Below are positions 44,850 to 56,259 of a stretch of DNA of 64,000 nucleotides, one piece after another (the first letter of the stretch is position 1; each line of letters begins with the position of its first letter). The translations under genes were made by a program, and so were the position numbers. The notes below the pieces were generated by a model. That model had not been told where the DNA came from. It worked only from the letters and a program-made list of their open reading frames with translations, and did not search any database. This DNA comes from Macrolepiota albuminosa (Eukaryota; Basidiomycota; Agaricomycetes; Agaricales; Agaricaceae), in assembly GCA_027475525.1 (NCBI GenBank), contig JAMWFC010000009.1, positions 248,001 to 312,000 of the forward strand. Reading direction: 5' to 3'.

Positions 44850-45872
44850 TTTATGCACATCTACTTAGATGACATATTCATCTATTTGGATTCCATGGAG
44901 GAGCATGAGCAGCACCTCAGAGTTGTATTTGAATGACTATGCAAGTACAAGTTGTACTTAAAATGGAAAAAGTGTGAGCTTTACACTCAAAGTATAGACT
45001 GTCTAGGGCATGTCATCAATGAGCAGGGTATACACCCCAATCAAGACAAGCTTGACTGCATTTGAAAGTGGTGCATGCCACAAAACTACAATGACATCCA
45101 ACGGTTCATTGGCCTTGTCAACTACATATTGAGCTTTTTGCCTGATGTTACTGCCTATATAGGGCCACTCATGGCCATGATGCAGAATGGGTCACCGTTC
45201 AATTGGAGGCCACTGTACCAGCAGTGCTTCAAAATGGTCAAATGGATCTGTACAAAGACTCTGGTTATTTGACCAATTGACTCTAGACAGGACGAGCATA
45301 TTTGGCTTATTTGCAATGCGTCTAAGATAGGCATTGGTGCCATGTATGGCCAGGAAAGTAGCTGGCAGACTTGCTGTCCAGCAGGGTTTATGTCAAAAAA
45401 GTTCACAACCACCCAGCAAAACTATGCTGTGCACAAGCTAGAGACTCTAGCCATACTCAAGGCCCTCCTCAAGTGGGAGGATAAGCTGATGGGATACCCC
45501 ATCCATATCATTACTGATTACAATGCACTTGAGTTCTTCAAAACTCAGGTGAATTTGTCACCATGTCAGCAATGTTGGATCAACTACATGTTGAGATACC
45601 AGTTCAACATTACCTATGTTAAAGGTGAACTCAATAAAGTAGCAGACTGCTTGTCTTGCTACTTTGAGAGTGATGTAGTTGGGGAGGCTCATGAGCCTCA
45701 CAAGTATGTGCAGGCAGACTGCCGCATAGACCCAGATGGAGAGGATCTACTTCTCCACTGGTACCAGGAGATCAGAGAACATGTTCTGGACATATGTGCA
45801 ATGCACAATGATGAACAGAGGCAAAGTACTTGCCTCAGGGAGCAGCATGAGGAGTGGGATATAGCTGCCTAG
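44850..45872 (+). pseudogene. Gypsy reverse transcriptase (C-terminal part) and RNase H
   Basis: Begins abruptly at the polymerase motif IYLDDIFIYLDS (YLDD at 44,862-44,873). The ~200 residues of RT that should precede it are missing, so an internal deletion joins the protease tail to the palm. The RNase H part from 45,300 has CNASKIGIGA in place of CDAS, losing the first catalytic Asp, but keeps HKLETLAIL and TDYNALEFF. Stops near 44,935, 45,063 and 45,271 break the frame. Confidence 0.8.
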
Positions 45873-46189
45873 CTGCTCAAGGAGCATGAAGTCATGGAAC
45901 CAGCATCACCTGGGGAATCTGAGTGCCCTGATAAACCCTTTACTCTGGCCGAGATGCTAGAAGATAAATTGCCTTTGTCCCAGCCACCTAGCCTGGGCAA
46001 CAACAACTTCCATATAGAAGTGATGTAGGAGTATGGACATGACTTCCTCTTCACTCAGATAATCACCAATCCCAATGACCATCCTCAGTTCAGGCAGGGG
46101 CCTGATAGATTGATCACAATGGAGAACCATCAAGGAGTGGCAGTGGTCTGCCTTTCCTGTATGCAAACTATTGTGACACAAGTACTGGA

Positions 46190-47489
46190 CTAGGCCCATG
46201 CACTGGTGGGGCACTTTGGTGCCACATTGACGTTGGGATACATTCGTAGATGGTATTGATGGCCATGCATGGCCCAGGAGGTTACCAAGTTCTGTGCATC
46301 ATGCACAGCATGTCAGAGGGCAAAGCTGCCCCCTGGATCTTCTGCTGGGAAGCTGCACCAGCTACCAGTGCTAGTAAAGCCTTGGGATTCTATTGGAATG
46401 GACTTTGTAGGTCCCTTTCCCAAGTCAAGAGGATTTGACTACCTCTGGGTGGTGATATGCTGCATGATGAGCATGGTGCACTCCATACTGGTATGAACAA
46501 TACTGACAGCTAAGGAGCTGTCATGGATCTACCTTAGGGAGATTGTTAGGCTGCATGGGCTGCCTACTACTATCATAAGCGACTGTGACTCAAAATTCAC
46601 ATTACAATGGTGGAAGGAACTCCACAAGCTGTTGGGAGCTAGACTCCTCATGTTGACTTCATTTCATTCTCAAATGGATGGGCAGACAGAGTGGGCCAAC
46701 TGCAGTATAGGCCAAATTCTGAGAGCAGTTGTTTGCCCTGATCAACAGGACTGGGTAGACTGGTGTCCACTCACTGAGTTTGCAATTAATGCAAGTGTTT
46801 TGGAAGCTACAGGATATGCACCCTTTGAGCTCAATGGAGGGTACATGCCCTCCATGTTGCATGAAATTTATGCAGACATGGTGGCCCACCAAGGAGTAGT
46901 TGAGTTCGCCAGGCAGGCTCTGGAGAATATTGTGGCAGTGCATGATGCCATCATTGAGATGTGAGTTTTTCAGGCAAAAAACACCAATCACCATAAGTGA
47001 ATGGACCCATCTATATCAGTGGAAGCATTGGTCTACCTGTCAATGCATAACCTGAGGCTGCCCAAGGGATAGGCAAGTAAACTCTGCCCAAAATGGGTAG
47101 GCCCATACTGCATGCTAAATGCAGAGCCAAGTACTTCCAACTACATGCTGGAGCTGCCTCAGGCATTACAGGAACAATGAATTGTTCCAAAGTTTCATGT
47201 GTCACTGTTGCAACCATATAGCACATCCAACAATGTGTTATTCCCTAACAGGGCAACACCAGGCCCCTATGACTTTGGGGCACAAGACAATGACAAATGG
47301 TTTGTTGAATGCATCATCAGGAACTGGTGGACTGAGCAGAATATGCTTGAGTTTGAGGTATGTTGGTCCCTCAGGAACACAACATGGGAGCCATACTCCC
47401 ATTGCTCTAAGCTAGTGGCACTTGACCACTATTTGGAGTTGAAGGGTGTTAAGTGCCCACATCAGTTAGGTAAGTGCACCGGTGCTTAA
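46190..47489 (+). pseudogene. Gypsy integrase with chromodomain
   Basis: A zinc-binding H2C2-type region (CASCTACQRAKL) precedes the core with all three acids: Asp in GMDFVGP, Asp in ISDCDSKF, Glu in DGQTEWAN. After a GPF-like region the C-terminus is a chromodomain (VECIIRNWWTEQNMLEFEVC, then NTTWEPYSHCSKLVALDHYL), which in such elements steers integration to heterochromatin. Several stops and at least one frame change occur. Confidence 0.8.
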
Positions 47490-47592
47490 TTTGATTGGCA
47501 GTGCCAATTGCGGCTTGGTTGAGTTGGTCAGCAACTATGGCTGAGATACATCTAAAATTCAAAATTTCTCTTTTTCCTTTCTTTCCTCAACT

Positions 47593-48505
47593 ATGGACAA
47601 CATGCCCATGGACTCTAGTGAGCAGCAGCAGCAGCAGTTTGAGCTTTCACCATCAGTCTTACCATCAGCTGAAAGGGGGGGGCAGATGGCAAATGGCTTC
47701 CCCACTGACTCAAAATGTGCCCCAGTGAGGACAATTGCAACAGACTGTGGGCTTCCCACAGCAGCAGCAACAACCAGCAGTAGGCTAACTGCTGCAGCAG
47801 CCAGTGATCAGTGGCTATCCACCACAACAACTCATGCAGGGCAACGTTATGCCTCAGAATGCACCCATGGGCAGTTTTCTGCCTTGTCAGACAGCACAGA
47901 GTGCTTATGTGCCACATCATGCTGAGGGCCAATCTTAGCAAGTCCAGTATGGGAGGCTATTTAGCCCCCAAGCAACGTCAGGATGGGGGCAGCTTGCCCC
48001 TGTACTGGCAAGGGGGCTAATGGGGGCACATTTTTTGCCCCAGTTTATGGCTCTGGCACACTATCCTGGCATGGCTGGTGTGCCAGCAATGATACTGTAC
48101 TCCCTGGCTTGGATAGGAGCTTGAGGTGCAATGCCCCAGTACAGTGCCTTGTATGAGGTGCCCATTGAGGGAGGAAAAGGGACCTCCCAGTTAGCCACAA
48201 TGCCTGCTGACAGTCCAGAGAGATGTAGATCATTTCTGATGCCAGCAACAATGGCATCTGAAAGCAAAGCTCTCAATACAGAACAAAGCAGCAAGTCTCC
48301 AGCTAATACACCAATGGAGAGCCTGGCCAGGCTCTCCTTGTTACAGCAGCTAGAGATGCTGCACCAACCCAAGCCCAGCTTGGAAAAAGAGTTGTGTCCT
48401 CAATGTGACAAAGAAAAAGCATGGGCTGTCAAGCCCAGTCTCAACCAGGACTTAGTCCTGGCTACTCTCCTCCAATGCTTGGCGCTTGGAGGACAATGGA
48501 TATGA
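47593..48505 (+). pseudogene. Extra Gypsy ORF, part 1 (unknown)
   Basis: Follows the chromodomain by about 100 bp. It is Gln/Ser/Ala-rich at first (MDSSEQQQQQFELSPS), then frames continue with PQYSALYEVPIEGGKGTSQL and LSLLQQLEMLHQPKPSLEKE. I do not recognise it. Ty3/Gypsy elements normally end soon after integrase, so an ORF here is unusual. It is broken by stops and shifts. Confidence 0.4.
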
Positions 48506-48870
48506 CATATCTGCAGATTTGTCATTCCCCCACAATGTGGAAGCTCTCATCCTCATCAGTCAGATGATAAACAATATGTATCATATGCATGCTCAGTGCA
48601 AAACTGATCTCCATGCCCTCTTGGCTGCTCATAAGTAGCAGACTACACCCCCAAAGTTGGGACACCAACTCTAGCAAAAGGACATGTTAACAAGGAGTGG
48701 AGGACATGCCTTCCTGCTTGACTTAGTTGAGTGTTGCCGTTCCTAGCTGGGAGGCCAGTTTAGGACAGGACATCCTCCCTTATGAAGATGTCCCTGTTCC
48801 TGCTGCCCCCTGGCTTATTCAGTGCCTTGCTAGTAGCACATCTGAGGTCGCATCTTTGTGACCATTATCC

Positions 48871-50290
48871 ATGGTATCTACCATGCACTCTGGGGAGCAG
48901 AGTTCTCAGGGCATCAGTACATGCCCCACTGAGGCTAAGGCCTTGCAACCCCATAAAAATTGTTGGAATAAGCATCTGGAAGGGCATGCATATGTCAACG
49001 TGCACTTTCTTGAGGATGCTCTGAAAGGGGCTCCAGAGGCTAACATCCCCTTCTTACCCACAGTATTAGTAGAGGGCTCTCCAGCCCAATACCCTCAGTG
49101 CATGTGGATGATAGACTCATGTTCAGAGAATTCTGCACTAGAGAGGCTGCCTTCCCCACCCTCCAATGATGACTGGTATGAGGAGCCTAAAGAGGCTCAT
49201 ATGGAATCCCCAGTGCCACACAAGACTGCAGCACAACATATGGTGCATGAGTGGTGCAATAGTAATCAATGGGCCAAGATGGACCATCAGGTGCAAGATA
49301 GTGCCAAACAAGGAGCTGCCCTCCTCAAAGATGAGACCAGGCACATTCCTGATGCACTCAGTGTTGTGATCTACCAAGATCACACTATTGAGTGCCAGAA
49401 CTCATTCTTTGGTGTGAGGTTGTCTCTCCAATTCTACTGGTCACCAGTGACCAACACTATCTTTGTTGGGCAAGAAGCCCATGCAGCCAGGGCCTTTGAG
49501 GCCGACAAAGAGAGCAATGCCATGCATATGCCCCACAACAGTAAGGTGTACCAAGTTGCACCTCACAGATTCCTCTGCAGCCCCTGAGAGCTCTGCAGGC
49601 TCTATTCACTGGTGAACAACCAGTTTATGCTGATTTGTCAGCATCAGTTGGGCTATTTCTTGCTCAACAAATTTAAATGGGTGATTATGAATTGCCACTT
49701 TATAGCCTGAGACAGAGTAATGTCTCAACTACTCAATGAGGTCCTATACAAGACCATTGCAGTATCTTTTGTGAGTTCAGAGGAGTGGGAGAAAGTCCCA
49801 CAAATAATTGCTCCTTTGCAGATTTACTTCTGCAAAAAAAGTAGGAGGCTAGCCTTCATTGGCCTGACTCCCTCTGATCCAAAGCAACCATTTGCTTTGG
49901 ACTACCTGGGCTCATATGCCCTTCTTTATGGGCGTTCTGGGACACCCAATGTGTGGACTAATCTGGCCATAGACCATGCCATGCACATTCATTGGCACAG
50001 CCTCTTTGGATTTGCACTTGTATGTGCTATCAGCGCCAGCTGACTATCCAAGACCACAGTGCACAAGCACCTGGCTTATGTGTTTGCATGGCCAGGCCTC
50101 TATAAAGAGGCCATCACCAAATACAAGGCGGCTATGGGGCAATTCTTTATACCTCTCCACACCGAGGATCCAAATTTTGAGGCTCAGGCTGTGGACATCC
50201 CAGAAGCATCAGCTTCCATCTTCACCACTTTTGACGTGTTACATGTCCTTCTTCACAATCAAATCCTGGTCAGCTGAGTTGACCATGCAT
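48871..50290 (+). pseudogene. Extra Gypsy ORF, part 2 (unknown)
   Basis: The best frame at 48,871-49,587 (238 codons, with DDWYEEPKEAH and VIYQDHTIECQNSFFGVRLS) is followed by 49,720-50,043 (PLQIYFCKKSRRLAFIGLTP, LDYLGSYALLYGRSG). The next frame carries YVFAWPGLYKEAITKYKAAM and ends at the Tc1 insertion. The family is not recognised. The sequence is CpG-poor, with transition-type stops. Confidence 0.4.
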
Positions 50291-50297
50291 ATATCTA

Positions 50298-51902
50298 CAG
50301 TGGCTCAAAAAACTGTCCCAATGTTTCATACTTTTTGAAAGATGACATTGGCATGAAGGATGGGAAGTATGTAAAATCTTGATTAAATCACGTAAAATAC
50401 TATGGCATCATAGCTACAAAATGAAATAAAGTTTATGTAATCAAGTTCAAAACTGATGGAGCAATAGCTATTTTAAAATATTCACTCATTGGGACAGTTT
50501 TTGAGCATCTCTAATTTTAGTATCTAGTACTTTGTATGTCCTCCATTTGCCTTGATAACTGCTTGAATCCTTCTAGGCATGCTTTCTATTAGTCTTTGGC
50601 ATACCTCTGGTGGTATTTCATCCCACTCCTTTGCAACCCTCTCCCATAATTCATGCACACCATAAGGAGGTGTTTCATACTGCCTAAGTTGCTCTTTGAG
50701 GTACTCCCAGAGATGTTCAATAGGGTTGAGATCAGGGGATTGGGCTGGCCACCAAAGGACATTAAAGTTGTTGTCCTCAAACCACTTGTCAGCCCTCTTG
50801 GAGTTGTGTTTGGAGTCATTGTCCTGTTGAAAATAGTGGGCACCCTCCTCCATCTCCAACTTCTCAAAGTTCTCCTTTGCTCCATCATCTAAAATTTCAC
50901 AGTACTGCTCTGCATTCATGATTCCCACCACCTCTACAAGCTTTTCTACCCCATTCCAACTCATACAGCCCCATACCATGAGATTATTTCCTCCTCCATG
51001 CTTCACAGTAGGTGTAGTTGTTCAGTCTGAAATGTCTTCTCCTTGTAGCTTCCACACATACTGCTTCCCATCTGACCCAATCCTGTTAATCTTTGTCTCA
51101 TCTGTCCACAACACCCTTTTCCAGTCCTCTATAGTCCAGTTCTGATGCTTCTGAGCCCATTTAAGCTGTAGTTGTCAATGTTTAGCTTTGAGCATAGGAA
51201 CTTTTCTCTTGGTAGCAGACCAATACCCCTCCTCCTTCAACACATTCCAGACAGTCTTGGAAGAGACAGGGTTGGAAATGATGTTGTTGATAAAATTAGT
51301 GGCCTGGACAGCTGTATCAAGTCTCCCAGTTGAGATTTGTCAAACAATAGCCTGTTTATCACATGGAGTAAGCTTAGCAGGATGGCCTCCAGGATGGTTT
51401 TCCTTGTCCATCTCCAACTCTCTACCAATCCTCCCAGTAGTAGACTTCCCTAGACCAGTTTGAGCTCCAATCTGACCAGAGAATACCCTTGAGCAAGAAG
51501 AGAAGCAACAGTAGAGTGTTGTGCAGAAGGAATAGGTTTCATGATAGTGGTTGAAGGTCAAGATGTGGTTCAACCAGCTTGAACTACTCCCAAATATATC
51601 TAAACATGGTCACATGACTTTGTTTATATTCCCACATGCAACTTACTCTTTATTTCTGAGTAAAATAGGGATAAACCTGAAAAATTAGAGATGCTCCAAA
51701 AACTGTCCCAATGAGTGAATATTTTAAAATGGCTATTGCTCCATCAGTTTTGATCTTGATTACATAAACTTTGTTTCATTTTGTAGCTACAATGTCATAG
51801 TATTTTATGTGATTTAATCAGGATTTTACATACTTCCCATCCTTCATGCCAATGTTATCTTTCAAAAAGTATGAAACATTGGGACAGTTTTTTAAGCCAC
51901 TG
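50298..51902 (-). mobile_element. Tc1/mariner transposon, 1,605 bp, long TIRs
   Basis: The TIRs are about 222 bp (50,298-50,519 and 51,681-51,902), starting CAGTGGCTCAAAAAACTGTC on the left and inverted on the right, where one base change gives TTAAGCC. TA lies on both sides (50,296-50,297; 51,903-51,904), the standard Tc1 target duplication. Each TIR carries an ACTGTCCCAATG phrase twice, near outer and inner ends, like the IR/DR layout of some Tc1 elements. It splits the extra Gypsy ORF. Confidence 0.9.
50524..51540 (-). pseudogene. Tc1-type transposase, inactivated
   Basis: Read right to left. An HTH region (GAQTGLGKSTTGRIGRELEM) has a frame change near 51,475. TGA stops occur near 51,350 and 51,030 and a frame change near 51,175. 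The catalytic part has the first Asp in VLWTDETKINRIG, the second in YFQQDNDSKHNSKRADKWF, and Glu in SPDLNPIEHLWEYLKEQ, the D,D34E spacing of Tc1. The last 160 codons (51,006-50,524) are open. A few lesions would suffice to kill a once-active copy. Confidence 0.85.
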
Positions 51903-52437
51903 TATGGGGTCACCTACTTGGCCCACATCTTCTTTGGCGACAACCAACTCTACAACAAGGTGGCCACCATTGATGACAAGAGGCTGCAATGCCTCAATCA
52001 TTACAGGACACCTCAGTCCCTTGCTCAGTAGGATGGGTGGCACAAGGCCACCATTGGTAATCACCAATGCCTGATGCTTCAGCAGCAGGAGAGTTGTCAT
52101 GTATTTGACAATGCATTCACTAAAGGGATGTATCTCCTCATCAGGCAGGACATTCATGCCTGAGAGATCTGGACATGCCAGTACCCATCTGACAATGGGG
52201 ATCTTCCTGATCTCCAACCACCTACTCTGGGGTCAACCTTTGACCCTACCATTACACTGTTCCTGCTATGGGACTATGACAATTCCCTGCCTATGGCAGG
52301 GCCATTGGGCACCTCTCATGAGCCCACATCCAAGGATGAACTCCTTGACTACAATATGGATGATGTGACTGCTGATCTGTTTTGGGAGCCTGGAAACTCT
52401 TCAATTGCCCCTGTTCCTGACTTACTGATGGCCTGAC
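51903..52437 (+). pseudogene. Extra Gypsy ORF, part 3 (after Tc1)
   Basis: Resumes directly after the Tc1 TA with TYLAHIFFGDNQLYNKVATI and NHYRTPQSLAQ. After stops it ends with DELLDYNMDDVTADLFWEPG and a stop just before the 3' LTR. Its frame fits the part before the Tc1 element. Confidence 0.4.
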
Positions 52438-52440
52438 CAT

Positions 52441-52740
52441 TGTAGTGCTTTGAGACTGTAGTTTGGTCTGATTGGGGAGTGCATAGCATAGTCCGCTATA
52501 TGGCATTGGCCACATAGCTTTTACTTAGTATAGGAGTAGAATATTATATTATATTTATTATAATATAATATTATTTACATAATTATAATATAATATTATT
52601 TACATACTTATAAATACTTAGATATCTGCTGCTTACTCAGCAGCTTATATTCATGTCATACTACATAGTCAATAGACTGGACTGGTCTGATTCTGTGCAG
52701 TGTGACCACTAAGCTCTCTCAAACCTGTAACTTTGTTACA
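52441..52740 (+). mobile_element. Gypsy 3' LTR
   Basis: TGTAGTGCTTTGAG to GTTACA, 300 bp. It contains an AT-rich palindromic region with a 24-bp duplication not found in the 5' LTR. Confidence 0.7.
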
Positions 52741-53221
52741 GTACCAGTCAAATCAGAAGAGCATGCAAACAATCAAATGTAATATCAAGACTAGTCTACT
52801 ACAAGTGGGTAGCTACTTCTTAAGTACTGGTGGAGATTACTCCAGGTTCCTGAGGGGTCCTGGGGTGTCTGGAGTGGTTCCAGGAATTAATATGCAGTGG
52901 AGGGAGGAGGGAAAACTGTATACTGGGGATCGCGCATGAGGAGCACATGATCAATTGATGCAGAGGGATAGTCCTGATGTGTGATGTGTGATAGCTGGGG
53001 TGATTTGACATGATCCAATCATTGATTGTCATGCCAGCAGGTGGTCCCAGGATCCATGATGTGGGGCTGTTAGGAGGCATGCATGATAGCAGGGTTTGAT
53101 GTGCATGATAACAGTGGAGATGGTCATGATGGTGGGAGTTGTGTTGTGGGGTTGGCAGGGGAGTCCTGGATGGGGTTTTGGAGATATCCTGAGGTGGTTC
53201 CAGGTGGGAGAGGTTGTGACA
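52741..53221 (+). repeat. LTR-like repeat B, plus copy
   Basis: GTACCAGTCAAATCAG onward matches, in inverted orientation, 60,067-60,555 over about 480 bp, through gatggggttttg to a TGACA end. It touches the Gypsy 3' LTR directly. Confidence 0.55.
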
Positions 53222-53577
53222 GTGTGGTGCCAAGAGAATTGGTCAGAGCCCAGCAGTTGGATTGTCCAGCTGCAAGTTCTGTGTGGTATATAGTCTTGGT
53301 TGAGTGGGGCTGCATATCAGAGTTGTTTGAGGAGGTTTGGAGCTCAAGAATGGGCACCAGGGAAGTTTGGATTGGTTCAGAGCATAAGGACAGGCACCAG
53401 AGCGATATGTCAGAGATTGCTATCCCAGGTTAGGGTATTGGGCTGACGTGTCAGAGGTTGCTAGGGTGTTGGTTGTACACTAATCATGACATCACCCCCC
53501 CCTTCTAGTGCTGAGACCCTTTGAAGTGGTGGTGGCTATGCACCTTCTTTGTGGAAGTCAAAATTGAAGTCTGAAGC

Positions 53578-54110
53578 ATGATGCCATCAACAGAGGGGGC
53601 TAGAAAAAGAAATTTTTTTTTGTGGTTCTCCCCATTTGTCATGTCATGCCCTGCTATGCCCCTTTGTTTCCTCACTCCTCCTCTTGCTGGAGATGACTCT
53701 GTGGCCTTGTGGAAGGAGTATAACCATCAATGCAACCATCAGCAAATTGATAAGCTTGTCTATAAGCATCCTGATTCTGATCCTGGACTTACCACTTAGT
53801 CTCTCCTCAAGGTCCATAATCCAACTCCTGTAAGGATGACTTCTGGAGGCTGTGGCTCAGTCACACAGCTGGCAGAGGGAGATCCAAAGTGTATTAGAGT
53901 ATATACTGACAATATCATAATAACTACTCACCTGGCAGAGGAAGATCGGCAGAGGGAGATCCAAAGTGTATTAGAGTATATACTGACAATATCATAATAA
54001 CTACTCACCTGGCAGAGGAAGATCTAAAGAGAACAAGTCTAGGGATTTCCTATGCCAGGTTGGATGCTTCTGGGGCCTCTGAAGCATGGAAAACAACTGT
54101 ACAGTACAAC
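53578..54110 (+). pseudogene. Copia-type gag C-terminal fragment
   Basis: ALWKEYNHQCNHQQIDKLVY, then SGGCGSVTQLAEGDPK and RTSLGISYARLDASGASEAW closely follow the gag C-terminus at 9,178-9,417. A 77-bp duplication at 53,871-54,024 lies inside. No pol part is present. Confidence 0.55.
53871..54024. repeat. 77-bp exact tandem duplication
   Basis: 53,871-53,947 repeats as 53,948-54,024. Confidence 0.9.
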
Positions 54111-54424
54111 AAAACCTTAAAATCTTAAAAATTGCCTAAATAAATAACTGTGCAAATAAGGCAGGAAAACCCTGGACTTTGAAAGTTAAAAAGGCAAACT
54201 CTGGCTTATATAAGCAGTCTGGAAGTAGTGCTGAAGGGCCCACACTTGTCTGAATGATAGCTAAAGAACCAGATCACCTCAAAGGCTGAGAATAGTACTA
54301 ACAGATAGTGTTGAGAGAATAGAAACAGCAAAATGAGAGAATGATAGAAGAAATAAGGAAATGAATGAAAGGAGAGTGAAGGAATAGGGAGTGAAAGAAG
54401 GAAGAAATGAGGAGTCCCCTGACA
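54111..54424 (+). repeat. Dispersed repeat A, copy 3 (inverted)
   Basis: Complement of 22,325-22,538 and of 8,901-9,177. It ends GGAGTCCCCTGACA at 54,424, matching the inverted TGTCAGGAGACTCC start of copy 2. Confidence 0.6.
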
Positions 54425-54551
54425 ACTCCTGGGTTTGGTGCCACCACTTCCTGAGGCTGGGTTGTAATCTCAGTCCATAGCCACCAGGCCATCCCCTTGA
54501 CCAGAGCCATTGCAGGTGCCCCCAGTGGTGTCCCCATCCTGTCCTCTGGCC

Positions 54552-54995
54552 TCACATCTTGAGCGGCTGTTGCTGAGCATGGGTCAGGTATGGGTCATTC
54601 TTCTGGTGCAGCACATCTCTCAGAAGCAAGTAATACTGGAACAGTTCATGACAGCTCAGGGGCATTATCAGAGTCTTCCAGCACAGTCCTGGTGTAAGGC
54701 TGCAAGGTCTGGTGAATGCCTTCTTGGTCATGCCTGGGGCCCCACTAATGCCCCTTAGTGCGTGATGTGTGCTCATTGGGGGGTGACATGTGAATTTGAG
54801 GAACCAGTGGTGGGGGCCTGTCAGGACACTGCCATCTTCATTACAAGCACTGTTCTGTGGATTTGGCTTGGCAGGCAAGGTGTATGGCACAGGAGCAGGG
54901 GTGGGATGAGGAGTGGGTGATAGAGTGGTTGAGGAAGGGTCAGGAGACATGGTTGAGGACAAGGACAAGAGGGGCATCAGCAAGTGCAGCACCAT
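54552..54995 (-). pseudogene. Unknown Pro/Ser-rich ORF fragment
   Basis: 147 codons with a Pro/Thr/Ser-rich N-terminus and a later region containing CHELFQYYLLLRDVLHQKND. It may be part of a retroelement leader protein. No domain is recognised, and it lies between element fragments. Confidence 0.25.
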
Positions 54996-55009
54996 TGAGC
55001 AGACAAGGG

Positions 55010-55690
55010 GGTGAGAGAGGGCAGGTGTGTTGACATGCCCATGCCAAATGTCTTACCATTGTATGGTCATCACCTGATGATGATGACAACAAGGACAACA
55101 AGTCAGAGGAGCCCTGAAAAGATGAGGAGAAGCAATGGGTGTCCTTTGAGAAGTCAGATGAGGAGTGGCAGCCTCCCACTCAGTGCATCCAGAAGTCCCC
55201 CAGCTCTCAGGACATGGGTCCCTCAGGGTCTGGGAGGCATGTGCCTTCTCCAGGCTCAATTCATTCCATCTCAGGGCTGGCTTCCAGTTCTGAGGCTAGA
55301 AGTACTGCATTGTACCATCACCAACTTGAGAAGGCTGCAATTTAGGAGCATCATCTGACAGCAAGGCTCCAAGAGACTTATTTGGAGGTACAACAGGAGA
55401 AAAGAGTGTGGGAAAATTTACAGGGGAGTCTGCAGGCTGAGAGGGAGGAGGCAAGCCATGTCCAGGCAGCATTGGAAGAAGAGGTGGCCAGCCTGAGAGC
55501 ATGACTGGAGCAGGGAGACAGGCAGGCACAGAAAATGAGGGTGGCAGAACTATGGGATTTGCTGGGGAGAGTGGAGGGAACCCAGGCAAACCTGGCCTGC
55601 CAGAAGAGTTGGCTGGTGAGGAGTGTGGTGGCTGTCTAAGGGGAGGCAATGCACGAGTTGTTAATTGCTCCTCCCTGGTTCCTAGCTAAT
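55010..55690 (+). pseudogene. Coiled-coil ORF fragment, two stops
   Basis: One frame from about 55,140 reads WQPPTQCIQKSPSSQDMGPS and then a heptad-like helix (QETYLEVQQEKRVWENLQGS, AEREEASHVQAALEEEVASL), with one TAG and one TGA that look like CAG and CGA changed by transitions. The product is unknown. Opposite-strand Pro-rich frames are its shadow. Confidence 0.4.
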
Positions 55691-56259
55691 GGTTGCAGGT
55701 TGGGCCTGAGAACACCATGTCCTGCTAGATGGGGGTGCCTTGGCCCATGCTCTCATCTTGCAGGGGCTTGCTTTGTCATTGGGCCCTTGCCTGGGTGAGG
55801 CTACCCAGGAGGTGGATCAGCTAGGGCATCTGCTGGCTGCTCATTGGAGGTGGAACCCCATTGTACCAGGAACTTGGGTGGAGATAGCAGTGGATGTGGG
55901 AAGCCCCTCCCCTCATATAATGAAAGGGTAGTGTGTTGGCTTCAATGGAGGTGGCAGCAGCAGCAGCAGCAGGAACAAGTGGGTTCAGAGGTTTAGAGGA
56001 GGTGGAAACTTCAGTGGTGATGGAGGAGGGGTCCAGTGTGGTCCCTAGGTCATAGTTTTCTTGATCTGGTGGTTTCTTTTTTCAAATGTTTCTTTGTAGT
56101 CCCATAGAATACTGTAAACTAGCCTGTATATACAATTTTTAGTATTCTCAGAATGGAGGAGTCAAATGGCAAAGGGAGGGGAAAGGAAAAAGAAGGAAAA
56201 AAAAGAAACTTATTGGTGAGGATTGAATCCCTGATGATTCCAGAAGCAGGGGTTATGCC
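55691..56259. other. Element-derived DNA, no clear frame
   Basis: CpG-poor, with a CAG-rich run near 55,955. It includes the 3' flank of the minus-strand Gypsy. Nothing further recognised. Confidence 0.4.

Larger units (their letters stand above)
22639..52740 (+). mobile_element. Ty3/Gypsy chromodomain element, split by nested insertions
   Basis: Bounded by the LTRs at 22,639-22,837 and 52,441-52,740. The internal region runs 22,838-24,596, is interrupted by the KDZ transposon (24,597-42,930), and continues 42,931-52,440 with gag, protease, RT/RNase H, integrase, chromodomain and an extra downstream ORF that holds a Tc1 insertion. Over the shared ~198 bp the two LTRs differ at about 11 sites, nearly all transitions, plus a 24-bp duplication in the 3' copy. 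The element is CpG-depleted and broken by many stops, so it is dead. Without inserts it would be about 10 kb. Confidence 0.7.

Noticed and set aside
47811..47941. Gln/Ala-rich frames as a prion-like host gene
   Set aside because: CAG/GCA-rich stretch within the outer Gypsy's extra ORF, broken by stops.
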